64,000 bases of DNA from Streptomyces sp. DH24 (GTDB taxonomy: Bacteria > Actinomycetota > Actinomycetes > Streptomycetales > Streptomycetaceae), in NCBI RefSeq assembly GCF_029813775.1, contig NZ_JARVKW010000018.1, positions 1 to 64,000 on the forward strand. Direction: 5' to 3'. The notes under the pieces are model-generated. The model was not told where the DNA came from, did not search any database, and saw only the letters and a program-made list of their open reading frames with translations. Below are positions 37,060-45,555 of this stretch, in pieces. Made by a program: the position numbers and the translations under genes. The stretch's first letter is position 1. Each line of letters starts with the position of its first letter.

Positions 37060-37602
37060 CTAGGAGGACCGGTCCACCAGGGCCGCCGGGGGCTCGTCGT
37101 CCATCTCGAAGGCCAGCGGGAACGGCGCGTGGCCGGCCAGCCGGAACCAGCGCACCTTGTGGTGCCTGCGCAGCGCGCGTGCCGCCCGCACGGCGTCGTT
37201 GTGGAAGCGCCGGGCCATCGGCACCTTGCGCACCGCCTCCGTCAGCTCCCGGGCGGCCTCCTCGCCTCCGGGCGCCTCGCGCACCGCCTCCACCTGCGGC
37301 GCCTCCCCGAACACGGCGCGCAGGGCCTGGCTCAGCTCGCTCTCGGCGACCTCCCGCTGCTCCTCCTCGGCCTGACGCGCGGCGTGCGCGGCCTCGTACA
37401 GCACGATCGACGCGGCCGGGTCGAGCACTCCCGAGGTGGCCAGTTCCTGGGCGACGGAGGCCCGCCTGAGCAGTTGCGCGTCGAGCGCGGCGCGGGCGGC
37501 GTCGATGCGGGCGTGCAGCCGGTCCAGCCGCCCGGCGGTCCAGCTCAGGTAGAGGCCGATCACGACGAGCGCGACGAGGATCCAGATGAGGGTTGCGGTC
37601 AC
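37060..37602 (-). CDS. Single-pass membrane protein with LemA-like topology, function unknown
   Basis: The 180-residue protein has an N-terminal transmembrane helix (LIWILVALVVIGLYLSW). The next helical stretch, GRLDRLHARIDAARAALDAQLLRR, resembles the first helices of LemA proteins. The remainder is helical and charged, with no further recognised domain. The chosen start is GTG at 37602; a TTG at 37611 is also possible and adds three residues. Neither has a strong ribosome-binding site. It is upstream of pdxST and downstream of the PI-mannoside genes. LemA kinship is a suggestion only. Confidence 0.65.
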   Translation of the reverse strand: MTATLIWILVALVVIGLYLSWTAGRLDRLHARIDAARAALDAQLLRRASVAQELATSGVLDPAASIVLYEAAHAARQAEEEQREVAESELSQALRAVFGEAPQVEAVREAPGGEEAARELTEAVRKVPMARRFHNDAVRAARALRRHHKVRWFRLAGHAPFPLAFEMDDEPPAALVDRSS

Positions 37603-37748
37603 GTGCCGCAACGTTACCGGGGCACACCGCGCGGCCGGCCGGGTGCCCGGGTCGGCCGTCCCCGGAGCCGCCGTCCCCGGGCTCCCGGTCCGGCCGCCCG
37701 CCGCGGGGCGGGCCGGATCGCGCCGGCCGGCGGCTCAGGGGCCCGGCG

Positions 37749-38912
37749 TCAGTCCCGCACCAGGCCCAGCCGGGCCCTCAGGCTCGTCGTCCTGTCGTCC
37801 GCGGCCACCGCCGTCGCGCCCGCCGTCACCGTCTCGTAGACCGACAGGATGTCCGCGCCGACCGTCGACCAGTCGAAGCGGCGCACGTGGTCGCTGCCGC
37901 GTTCGCGCAGTTCCGCGCGCCGGACCGGGTCCTTCAGGAGGCGTACGGCCGTTTCGGCGAGCGCGTCCGCGTCCTCGTTCGGGAACAGCTCCCCCGCCGC
38001 GCCCCGGTCCAGGACCTGGGCGAAGGCGTCCAGGTCGGAGGCGAGCACGGGGGCGCCGGCCGACATGGCCTCGACCAGGATGATGCCGAAGCTCTCGCCG
38101 CCGGTGTTGGGCGCCACGTACAGGTCGACGCTGCGCAGCAGCCGTGCCTTGTCCTCGTCGCTGACCATGCCGAGGAACTCGACGCGGGAGCGCAGCCCGG
38201 CGGGCAGGGTCTCCACCGCCTCCTCCTCGTCGCCGCGCCCGGCGACCAGGAGCCGCGCCTGCGGGCGGGCGGCGAGGATCTTCGGCAGGGCCTTCATCAG
38301 CACGGGCAGGCCCTTGCGGGGCTCGTCGATACGGCCGATGAAGCCGATCGTGTCGCCCTGCCACTCGGCCTTGGGCTCGGCCCTGGCGAAGAAGTCCACG
38401 TCGACGCCGTTGGGGATGACCACCGCGTCCCCGCCGAGGTGCTCGACCAGGGTGCGGCGGGCGTACTCGCTGACGGCGATCCGCGCGCTGATCTTCTCCA
38501 GGGCCGCCTGGAGGATGGAGTACGCGGCGACCATCGCGCGCGAGCGCGGGTTCGACGTGTGGAAGGTCGCGACGATCGGGCCCTGCGCGGCCCAGCAGGT
38601 CAGCAGGCCCAGGGACGGCGAGGTCGGCTCGTGGATGTGGATGACGTCGAACGCGCCGTCGTGCAGCCAGCGCCGCACCCGGGCCGCCGACAGGAAGCCG
38701 AAGTTCAGCCGGGCCACCGAGCCGTTGTACGGCACCGGAACCGCGCGCCCGGCGGAGACGACGTACGGCGGCAGCGGGGTGTCGTCGTCGGCGGGCGCGA
38801 GGACGGACACCTCGTGCCCGAGCCGGATGAAGTACTCGGCCAGGTCGCGGATGTGGAACTGGACGCCACCCGGCACGTCCCAGGAGTACGGGCAGACGAT
38901 GCCGATCCTCAC
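37749..38912 (-). CDS. pimA: GT4 glycosyltransferase, phosphatidylinositol mannosyltransferase (PimA-like)
   Basis: PimA adds the first mannose from GDP-mannose to phosphatidylinositol on the inner membrane face. The 387-residue GT-B protein begins RIGIVCPYSWDVPGGVQFHI, very like actinobacterial PimA. It has the DVIHIHEPTSPSLG acceptor region, IPNGVDVDFF, IGRIDEPRKGLPVL and the GT4 donor motif GESFGIILVEAMSAG. The start is GTG at 38912, overlapping the acyltransferase stop. Its operon with a CDP-alcohol transferase and an acyltransferase supports the PI-mannoside assignment over other GT4 roles. Confidence 0.88.
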   Translation of the reverse strand: MRIGIVCPYSWDVPGGVQFHIRDLAEYFIRLGHEVSVLAPADDDTPLPPYVVSAGRAVPVPYNGSVARLNFGFLSAARVRRWLHDGAFDVIHIHEPTSPSLGLLTCWAAQGPIVATFHTSNPRSRAMVAAYSILQAALEKISARIAVSEYARRTLVEHLGGDAVVIPNGVDVDFFARAEPKAEWQGDTIGFIGRIDEPRKGLPVLMKALPKILAARPQARLLVAGRGDEEEAVETLPAGLRSRVEFLGMVSDEDKARLLRSVDLYVAPNTGGESFGIILVEAMSAGAPVLASDLDAFAQVLDRGAAGELFPNEDADALAETAVRLLKDPVRRAELRERGSDHVRRFDWSTVGADILSVYETVTAGATAVAADDRTTSLRARLGLVRD

Positions 38913-39835
38913 GGGCGCTCTCCGTCCGCGCTGCCTGCCGGGTGCGGTTCCAGGTCGGCGAGCCACAAGCGCTGGAGCATGTGCCAGTCCTCCGGATGGT
39001 CGGCGATCCCCGTGGCGAAGGCGTCGGCCAGCGCCTGTGTCATGACGGACGTCTTCTCGGCCCGGGTACCTGACCGCGGCACCTCGATCGGGGCGTGGAT
39101 CCGGCCCTTCATCACCGGCGAGTCGTCGTACCAGAGCGTCGCCGGCAGCAGCCGGGCGCCGGTGTGCTGGGCGAGCAGCGCCGGTCCGGCGGGCATGCGG
39201 GCCGTGTCGCCGAAGAACTCGACGGGCACGCCCGAGGCGGACAGGTCCCGGTCGGCGACCAGGCAGACCAGGCCGCCGTCGCGCAGCCGCCGGGCGAGGG
39301 TGCCGAAGGTGGTGCCGCCGCTGTGCGGCAGGACCTCCATGCCGAGGCCCTCGCGGTAGGCGACGAAGCGGTCGTAGAGCGTCTCGGGCCTGAGGCGTTC
39401 GGCGACGGTGGTGAACGGGATCTTCAGGTACGTGGTGGCCCAGGCACCGGCGAGGTCCCAGTTGGCGAGGTGCGGCAGGGCGACGATCACGCCCTTGCCG
39501 GCGGCCAGGCCGTCGGTCAGGTGGTGCAGGCCCTTGGCCTCGAAGCCGGTGCTGACGCGCTCGGCGCTCCAGACCGGGAGCCGGAAGGACTCCATCCAGT
39601 AGCGCAGGTAGGAGCGCATGCCCGCGCGGGACAGCTCGGCCAGCCGCTCGGGGCTCGCGTCCGGCACCACGCGCGCGAGGTTGCTCTCCAGGCGCAGCAC
39701 GCCCTTGCCGCGCCGCTTCCAGGTGATGTCGGCGATGGTGCGGCCGAGCCGTACGGCGGCGGGCTCGGGGAGCTTCTTGACGGTGCTCCAGCCGAGGCCG
39801 TACAGCGCGTCCGTGATCTGGTCCCGGGCTGTCAT
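38909..39835 (-). CDS. Lysophospholipid acyltransferase family protein, PI-mannoside acyltransferase (PatA-like)
   Basis: The 308-residue protein belongs to the LpxL/HtrB-like acyltransferases and carries the catalytic H-x4-D motif in PHLANWDLAGAW. A downstream basic RPETLYDRFVAYREGLG and a VADRDLSASGVPVEFFG stretch are typical. In mycobacteria the matching gene acylates the mannose of PIM1. Here it lies between the pgsA-like and pimA-like genes with four-base overlaps on both sides (ATGA and GTGA). The acyl donor and exact acceptor are inferred from family and operon. Confidence 0.87.
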   Translation of the reverse strand: MTARDQITDALYGLGWSTVKKLPEPAAVRLGRTIADITWKRRGKGVLRLESNLARVVPDASPERLAELSRAGMRSYLRYWMESFRLPVWSAERVSTGFEAKGLHHLTDGLAAGKGVIVALPHLANWDLAGAWATTYLKIPFTTVAERLRPETLYDRFVAYREGLGMEVLPHSGGTTFGTLARRLRDGGLVCLVADRDLSASGVPVEFFGDTARMPAGPALLAQHTGARLLPATLWYDDSPVMKGRIHAPIEVPRSGTRAEKTSVMTQALADAFATGIADHPEDWHMLQRLWLADLEPHPAGSADGERP

Positions 39836-40530
39836 GTCGCGGCCTCGCTGCCGTGTGAGGCGTTGTGCTGGTCGTCTTCATTGTCCTGCGCCGCGGCGGC
39901 GGCCTCTGCCTCGGCGGACTCGCGGCGGACCGTGACGACGCGCTGGATCAGCGTGACCAGACTGCCGACGGCGACGAGCCACAGCGCGATGGGCAGCAGG
40001 ACGTGGATGCCGGGCACGCCGAACGTGTCGAAGCCCGCGAGACCGGCCGCGACCAGCGAGACCACCAGCCGCTCGGCGCGCTCCACGAGCCCGTTGACGG
40101 CCACCGGCAGCCCGATCGACTCGCCGCGCGCCTTGGTGTACGACACGACCTGGCCGCTGGTCAGACAGAAGATCGACACCGCGCACAGCACGTTGTCGTC
40201 GCCGCCGCCCGCGTACCAGAGCGCGAAGCCCCCGAAGATGGCGCCGTCGGCGACCCGGTCGAGCGTCGAGTCCAGGAAGGCGCCCCAGCGGCTGCTGCGG
40301 CCGAGCTGGCGGGCCATGTTGCCGTCGACCAGGTCGGAGAACACGAACAACGTGATCACGACCGTGCCCCAGAAGAACTCCCCCCGGGGGTAGAAGACCA
40401 GCGCACCCGCGACCACGCCGGCGGTGCCGATGAGCGTGACCGTGTCCGGGCTGACGCCCCGGCGGATGAGAAACGCGGCGAACGGTGTGAGGACACGCGT
40501 GAAGAATGCACGCGCGTACTTGTTCAGCAT
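39832..40530 (-). CDS. pgsA: CDP-alcohol phosphatidyltransferase, phosphatidylinositol phosphate synthase-like
   Basis: This enzyme transfers a diacylglycerol phosphate from CDP-DAG to an alcohol, probably inositol phosphate. The 232-residue integral membrane protein has the full catalytic motif D-G-x2-A-R-x8-G-x3-D-x3-D, read in DLVDGNMARQLG followed by GAFLDSTLD. It has about six helices and a charged Ala/Glu-rich tail. The ATG at 40530 gives the usual N-terminus (MLNKYARAFFTRV). It starts the three-gene PI-mannoside operon. The divergent gap to the EF-G-like gene is 275 bases. Confidence 0.87.
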   Translation of the reverse strand: MLNKYARAFFTRVLTPFAAFLIRRGVSPDTVTLIGTAGVVAGALVFYPRGEFFWGTVVITLFVFSDLVDGNMARQLGRSSRWGAFLDSTLDRVADGAIFGGFALWYAGGGDDNVLCAVSIFCLTSGQVVSYTKARGESIGLPVAVNGLVERAERLVVSLVAAGLAGFDTFGVPGIHVLLPIALWLVAVGSLVTLIQRVVTVRRESAEAEAAAAAQDNEDDQHNASHGSEAAT

Positions 40531-40805
40531 GGCCTTCCCGACGGTCGGTTGCGCCGGACGGCCCCTGCTGGCCTGCCGGCTGGCCCATCGTAGCCACGCG
40601 CGCGGGGGTGCGACGGCCGGGCACCCTGCGCACGTGTCCGCGCACGGACGGCGACCCGGGCCCGGCGGGATCGCGTCGTTCGTATGGACGCACCGTGACG
40701 GGAGTGGAAAGCTCGAAGGACCGCGGGCGTCGCCGGAGCCGCCCAGCACGCGGTGTCCGCGTGTCCGCGCCCACAGTGACCTCACCGTGCACGGGAGGCA
40801 AGGTT

Positions 40806-43004
40806 ATGGGCGACAAGGCGCACACACACCCCGGAGCCGCCGGCAGGGCAACGGCGGCCGACCATCCCGCGTCCGTACGGAATGTGGTGCTGGTCGGCCA
40901 CTCCGGATCGGGCAAGACCACCTTGGTGGAAGCCCTCGCGCTGACGGCGGGGGCGGTGAACCGGGCGGGCCGCGTGGAGGACGGCGGCACCGTCTCCGAC
41001 TACGACGACATCGAGCACCGGCAGCAGCGCTCGGTACAGCTCTCCCTGGTGCCGGTCGAATGGGACGGCATCAAGGTCAATCTCCTCGACACCCCCGGAT
41101 ACGCCGACTTCGTCGGTGAACTCAGGGCCGGTCTGCGAGCGGCGGACGCGGCCCTCTTCGTCGTCTCGGCCTCCGACGGCGTGGACGGCTCCACCCGCGT
41201 GGTGTGGGAGGAGTGCGCGGCCGTCGGCATGCCGCGGGCCATCGTGATCACACACCTGGAGTCCGCGCGTTCGGACTTCGAGGAGATGACGCGGTTGTGC
41301 GCCGAGGCCTTCGGCGCGGACGACCCCGACGCCGTGCTGCCGCTCTACCTGCCGCTGCACGGTCCTCAGGCGCCGGACGGGCACGCGCCCGTGACCGGGC
41401 TGATCGGGCTGCTGTCGCAGAAGCTGTTCGACTACTCGACCGGCGAGCGCAAGGAGTCCGAGCCGGGCGAGGACCAGCTGCCGCGGATCGAGGAGGCCCG
41501 CAACCGGCTGATCGAGGGCATCATCTCGGAAAGCGAGGACGAGACCCTCATGGACCGCTATCTCGGCGGTGAGCCGGTCGACGTCACCACCCTGGTCCAG
41601 GACCTGGAGCGGGCCGTCGCGCGCGGTGTGTTCTTCCCCGTCCTGGCCGCCGCCTCCGCCGCCGACGGCGCCCGGCAGGGTCTCGGCACGGTGGAGCTGC
41701 TGGAACTGGTCACCCGCGGGTTCCCGACCCCGCTGGAGGGCGAGGCGCCCCGCGTGACGACGCCGGACGGCGAACCGCGCGAGCTGAAGCGGTGCGATCC
41801 GGACGCCCCGCTGGTCGCCGAGGTCGTGAAGACGTCCTCCGACCCGTACGTCGGCCGGCTCTCGCTGGTCCGGGTCTTCTCCGGCACCCTGCGCGCCGAC
41901 CAGACGGTCCACGTCTCCGGGCACGGCCTCGCCGACCGGGGCCACGAGGACCACGACGTCGACGAGAAGGTCGGCGCGTTGTCCACGCCGTTCGGCAAGC
42001 AGCAGCGGCCCGTCTCGCACGTCATCGCGGGCGACCTCGCGTGCGTGGCGAAACTGAGCCGCGCGGAGACCGGGGACACGCTGTCCGCCAAGGACGATCC
42101 GCTGCTCATGGCGCCCTGGGAGATGCCGGACCCGCTGCTGCCGCTCGCCATCCAGGCGCACAGCAAGCCGGACGAGGACAAGCTGTCGCAGGGCCTGGCG
42201 CGGCTCGTCGCCGAGGACCCGACGATGCGGCTGGAGCAGAACCAGGACACCCACCAGGTGGTGCTGTGGTGCCTGGGCGAGGCGCACGCGGACGTGGCGC
42301 TGGAGCGGCTGCGCAGCCGGTACGGGGTCCAGGTCGACGTCGTGCCGCACAAGGTGTCGCTGCGGGAGACGTTCGCGACGAAGTCGGCCGGGCGGGGACG
42401 GCACGTGAAGCAGTCCGGCGGGCACGGGCAGTTCGCGATCTGCGAGATCGAGGTGGAGCCGCTGCCGGGCGGCTCGGGCATCGAGTTCGTGGACAAGGTG
42501 GTCGGCGGCGCCGTACCGCGGCAGTTCGTCCCGTCCGTCGAGAAGGGCATCAGGGCCCAGGCGGACAAGGGCGTCGCGTCCGGCCACCGGCTGGTCGACG
42601 TGCGGGTGACGCTGCTGGACGGCAAGGCGCACTCGGTGGACTCCTCCGACGCGGCGTTCCAGACGGCGGGCGCGCTGGCGCTGCGGGAGGCGGCGGCCGA
42701 CGCGAGGATCCATCTGCTGGAGCCGGTGGCCGAGGTGTCGGTCCTCGTCGGCGACGACTACGTGGGCGCCGTGATGAGCGACCTGTCCGGCCGGCGCGGC
42801 CGGGTGCTCGGCACCGAGCAGACGCCCGGCGGGCGCACCCTGGTCCGCGCCGAGGTGCCCGAGATCGAGATCAGCCGCTACGCCGTCGACCTGCGCTCGC
42901 TGTCGCACGGCACCGCGCGTTTCAGCCGGGCGTACGCGCGGCACGAACCGATGCCGCCGCAGGTCGCGGAACGGGTCCGCCAACAGTCCGACGACGCGGG
43001 ATAG
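40806..43004 (+). CDS. EF-G-like GTPase (EF-G2 type)
   Basis: The 732-residue protein has the five-domain EF-G architecture but is a paralogue. G1 is GHSGSGKT at residues 31-38, and G3 is DTPG at 95-98. At the expected G4 position the usual NKxD is THLE (residues 149-152), so guanine recognition may differ. Domains II-V follow, with SGGHGQFAICEIEVEP and GAVPRQFVPSVEKGI as in EF-G. It is not the housekeeping fusA, which normally lies with rpsL and rpsG. The ATG at 40806 follows a strong GGGAGGCAAGG. It is related to mycobacterial FusA2-type proteins of unclear role. Confidence 0.9.
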   Translation: MGDKAHTHPGAAGRATAADHPASVRNVVLVGHSGSGKTTLVEALALTAGAVNRAGRVEDGGTVSDYDDIEHRQQRSVQLSLVPVEWDGIKVNLLDTPGYADFVGELRAGLRAADAALFVVSASDGVDGSTRVVWEECAAVGMPRAIVITHLESARSDFEEMTRLCAEAFGADDPDAVLPLYLPLHGPQAPDGHAPVTGLIGLLSQKLFDYSTGERKESEPGEDQLPRIEEARNRLIEGIISESEDETLMDRYLGGEPVDVTTLVQDLERAVARGVFFPVLAAASAADGARQGLGTVELLELVTRGFPTPLEGEAPRVTTPDGEPRELKRCDPDAPLVAEVVKTSSDPYVGRLSLVRVFSGTLRADQTVHVSGHGLADRGHEDHDVDEKVGALSTPFGKQQRPVSHVIAGDLACVAKLSRAETGDTLSAKDDPLLMAPWEMPDPLLPLAIQAHSKPDEDKLSQGLARLVAEDPTMRLEQNQDTHQVVLWCLGEAHADVALERLRSRYGVQVDVVPHKVSLRETFATKSAGRGRHVKQSGGHGQFAICEIEVEPLPGGSGIEFVDKVVGGAVPRQFVPSVEKGIRAQADKGVASGHRLVDVRVTLLDGKAHSVDSSDAAFQTAGALALREAAADARIHLLEPVAEVSVLVGDDYVGAVMSDLSGRRGRVLGTEQTPGGRTLVRAEVPEIEISRYAVDLRSLSHGTARFSRAYARHEPMPPQVAERVRQQSDDAG

Positions 43005-43050
43005 TTGATCAGGGGCGCGCCGCAACCGGCGTGCTCCCCCGCGTGCTTCC

Positions 43051-43092
43051 ACGTGCGCCGGTGGGCGGCTTTGGCCGTCCGTCGGCGCACGT
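43051..43092 (+). terminator. Hairpin after the EF-G-like gene
   Basis: ACGTGCGCCG at 43051-43060 pairs perfectly with CGGCGCACGT at 43083-43092. The interior can add GGCGGC/GCCGTC pairing with one wobble. It lies 47 bases past the stop codon at 43004. Confidence 0.6.
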
Positions 43093-43192
43093 CGCCGCCT
43101 GCGGATACGCTGATGACCTGATCAACAGGTGTGCGCGGCAGGCAAGTCGGGAAGGCCGCAGAAGCAGGAACGGCGTCGATCTGGGGGCGGGA

Positions 43193-44848
43193 ATGACCGT
43201 TGAGAGCGGTTACGCGGACATCTTCGGTCCGCAGGTGCCGCGTACGGGTGACGAGGCGCAGACGGCGACCTTCGCGCTGGCCTCGGCGGCCTATCGGGAC
43301 AACGACGTCGAGGAGATACTCAAGGCCAACGGCGAGTGGCACCAGTCCAAGGTCAGCCCCGGCAAGGTCGCGCTGTTCAAGCCGAACCTGGGGGAGGCGT
43401 TCTCGCGGGCCGTCGTGGACCGGATGCTGGGGGCGGGCCGCAAGCCGCTCATCCAGTCCTTCGGCGCCGAGCCGCAGGTCGTCGTGGAGCACTGCCTCGC
43501 GGCGAACCACATCCGCAAGAACCGCGACAACCAGCTCAGCGCGATCATGGTGCTGTGCGGTCTGCTGTTCCTGCCGGGCCTGCTGGTCTGGCTGCTGGTC
43601 TTCCAGATCCGCACCACCATCGCCAAGCGCGAGGACAAGCGGGCCGGGGCGCTCGCCACCACGCTGCTGGTCGCGATGGGCGCCCTCGCGCTGATCTTCC
43701 TCGTCCGCATGCCGTTCACGGGGTTCTGGGGCCTGTACGCGCGCGCGTCGGTGATCCTGCCGGTGGTCGGCTGGTACCTGGCCAAGCGGGTCTGCGAGCG
43801 CACGGCGCACGACCTGCGGGCGCGCTGGGACGGTCTGCTGTCCGGCAGCAGCGTGGGCGCCAAGGTGCCCGAGACGGTGCCGACCAGCCCCAATGAGACG
43901 GCGGCCGAGAAGCTGCGCCAGTCCCTGGCCAGGCTCGCCGCGGAGCAGCAGTCCAACTCCGTGTTCTACGCCGGGCCCAAGGGCATCCTCGGCATGGGCA
44001 CCCGCTGGGGCAGCTGGCAGCTCGCCGAGGACCTGGTGCCCGCCGATCCCAGCCGCGAGATCCATCCGTTCCGCAGCTGGGACGTCATCCGGTCCATCCA
44101 CGACCAGCTGCGCATGCTGGAGCGCGGCCCGCTGAACACGGGCGGTTTCCCGAAGCCGTCGATACGGCACTGGATCGTCACGCCCGTCGGGGAGAACGCG
44201 GGGGCGGTGTCCCGCCCGGAGGGCACGGACGTCGAGGCGTACCAGGTCAAGTCGCACGCGATACAGGACATCTGCAACAAGCAGCAGTTCGGCGCGGGCG
44301 ACCGGCACTACCTGGGCGTGCAGTGGACGCTGTGGGAGGGGCAGCTGGTCATCACCATGCTGATCACGGTGACCGTGCTGCACGAGACGCTGCGCATCGA
44401 GGTCACCGGGCACGCGCTCGGGCCGGTGCACCCGCTGTTCACCTCCAAGCCGGCGGCCAAGGAGAAGAAGGTCCAGAAGTCGGTCAGGTTCTGGGAGACC
44501 CGGACGGTGAAGCTCCCGCTGGTCGACGCGGACGAGGTGGTACGGCTCGCGGCGCGGGCGCCGCTGTCCTGGTACCCGCCGCTGCTGAACTGGCTGGGCG
44601 GCTCGCTGAGCCTTCCCGAGCCGTTCGGTCTGCGGCACGCGTGGGCGGACAAGCCGTGGCGGCACCGGTTCATGGCGGACGACGCGCTGCGGGCGGCCAC
44701 ACCGGTGCTGCGGGTGGTGCACGCGGCGGCGATCAAGGTGCTGAAGGAGAACGGCGTGGACACCGAGAAGTTCGGTTCGCGGTCGGCGTCCCTCAGCACG
44801 GCGGTGCAGGACGCGGCGCCGAAGAAGGCGGACGTCTACGACGCGTAG
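43193..44848 (+). CDS. Large multi-pass membrane protein, function unknown
   Basis: The 551-residue protein has a soluble N-terminal ~110 residues (SGYADIFGPQVPRTGDEAQ onward). A helix pair lies near residues 120-170 (IMVLCGLLFLPGLLVWLLVF, then ATTLLVAMGALALIFLV), with a third just after (VILPVVGWYL). After a long soluble middle there is a further hydrophobic stretch, LVITMLITVTVLHETLRIE, near residue 390. I recognise no domain. The ATG at 43193 follows GGGGGCGGGA. It is co-directional with the EF-G-like gene but separated by a hairpin and 188 bases, so it may be its own unit. Confidence 0.8.
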   Translation: MTVESGYADIFGPQVPRTGDEAQTATFALASAAYRDNDVEEILKANGEWHQSKVSPGKVALFKPNLGEAFSRAVVDRMLGAGRKPLIQSFGAEPQVVVEHCLAANHIRKNRDNQLSAIMVLCGLLFLPGLLVWLLVFQIRTTIAKREDKRAGALATTLLVAMGALALIFLVRMPFTGFWGLYARASVILPVVGWYLAKRVCERTAHDLRARWDGLLSGSSVGAKVPETVPTSPNETAAEKLRQSLARLAAEQQSNSVFYAGPKGILGMGTRWGSWQLAEDLVPADPSREIHPFRSWDVIRSIHDQLRMLERGPLNTGGFPKPSIRHWIVTPVGENAGAVSRPEGTDVEAYQVKSHAIQDICNKQQFGAGDRHYLGVQWTLWEGQLVITMLITVTVLHETLRIEVTGHALGPVHPLFTSKPAAKEKKVQKSVRFWETRTVKLPLVDADEVVRLAARAPLSWYPPLLNWLGGSLSLPEPFGLRHAWADKPWRHRFMADDALRAATPVLRVVHAAAIKVLKENGVDTEKFGSRSASLSTAVQDAAPKKADVYDA

Positions 44849-44869
44849 GCCTCCGGCGGTTCGGCGGAT

Positions 44870-44898
44870 ACGGGCCCTGGGGTTTCCCCGGGGCCCGT
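44870..44898. terminator. Hairpin between convergent membrane-protein and HIT genes
   Basis: Arms 44870-44882 and 44886-44898 pair over 13 positions with one mismatch around a TTT loop. It sits 22 bases after the plus-strand stop and 44 bases past the HIT-gene stop. Confidence 0.65.
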
Positions 44899-44941
44899 CG
44901 GCCTGCGGCCTCGTCCTCGGACGCGGACGGGCCGATCGGGC

Positions 44942-45490
44942 TCAACCCCTCGGCCAGGCCTCCGCCAGCATCTTGCGGGTGTCCGCCAGCAGTTGCGGCA
45001 GCACCTTCGTGTGGCCGACGACCGGCATGAAGTTCGTGTCGCCGCCCCAGCGCGGGACGATGTGCTGGTGCAGGTGGGCCGCGATGCCCGCGCCCGCCAC
45101 CGTGCCCTGGTTCATGCCGATGTTGAAACCGTGCGCGCCGGACGCGGTGCGCAGGGCCGTCATCGCCTGCTTGGTCAGTTCGGCCAGCTCGGCGGTCTCC
45201 TCCGCCGTGAGCTCGGTGTAGTCGGCGACGTGCCGGTAGGGCACGGTCATGAGGTGCCCGCCGTTGTACGGGTAGAGGTTGAGCACCGCGTAGACCCGCT
45301 CGCCGCGCCGGACGATCAGGCCGTCCTCGTCGGACTTGGCCGGGATGGAGCAGAAGGGGCAGCCGTCGCCGGCCTCGGGGCCGGTGGGCTTGTTCTCGCC
45401 CTGGATGTAGGCCATCCGGTGGGGCGTCCACAGACGCTGGAACGCGTCCTGCGACCCCACTCCCAACTGCTGCTCCGGCTCACTCGTCAT
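44942..45490 (-). CDS. HIT-domain nucleotide hydrolase/phosphorylase
   Basis: HIT proteins hydrolyse or transfer nucleotide phosphates, for example Ap4A. The 182-residue protein has a CPFC zinc-ligand pair near residue 44 and the HIT core ending in the catalytic HLHQHIVPRW. GHLMTVPYRHVAD lies upstream. Sequences like this are often annotated as Ap4A phosphorylase II-like, but the substrate is not determined here. The ATG is at 45490. It lies downstream of thrS, separated by a hairpin and the CRISPR-like relic. Confidence 0.88.
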   Translation of the reverse strand: MTSEPEQQLGVGSQDAFQRLWTPHRMAYIQGENKPTGPEAGDGCPFCSIPAKSDEDGLIVRRGERVYAVLNLYPYNGGHLMTVPYRHVADYTELTAEETAELAELTKQAMTALRTASGAHGFNIGMNQGTVAGAGIAAHLHQHIVPRWGGDTNFMPVVGHTKVLPQLLADTRKMLAEAWPRG

Positions 45491-45528
45491 GCGTGCAGCA
45501 TATGGCGTCCCGCCCGGAGGAAGGGAAA

Positions 45529-45555
45529 GGCCCCCGGGCCTGAAGCCCAGGGGCC
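45529..45555 (-). terminator. Hairpin in the thrS-HIT gap
   Basis: GGCCCCCGGGC at 45529-45539 pairs with GCCCAGGGGCC at 45545-45555 with one mismatch around CTGAA. It is about 85 bases downstream of the thrS stop, just before the HIT start, and probably ends the thrS transcript. Confidence 0.5.

Noticed and set aside
40806..43004. Calling the EF-G-like gene fusA
   Set aside because: The altered G4 motif and its place away from rpsL/rpsG indicate the EF-G2 paralogue.
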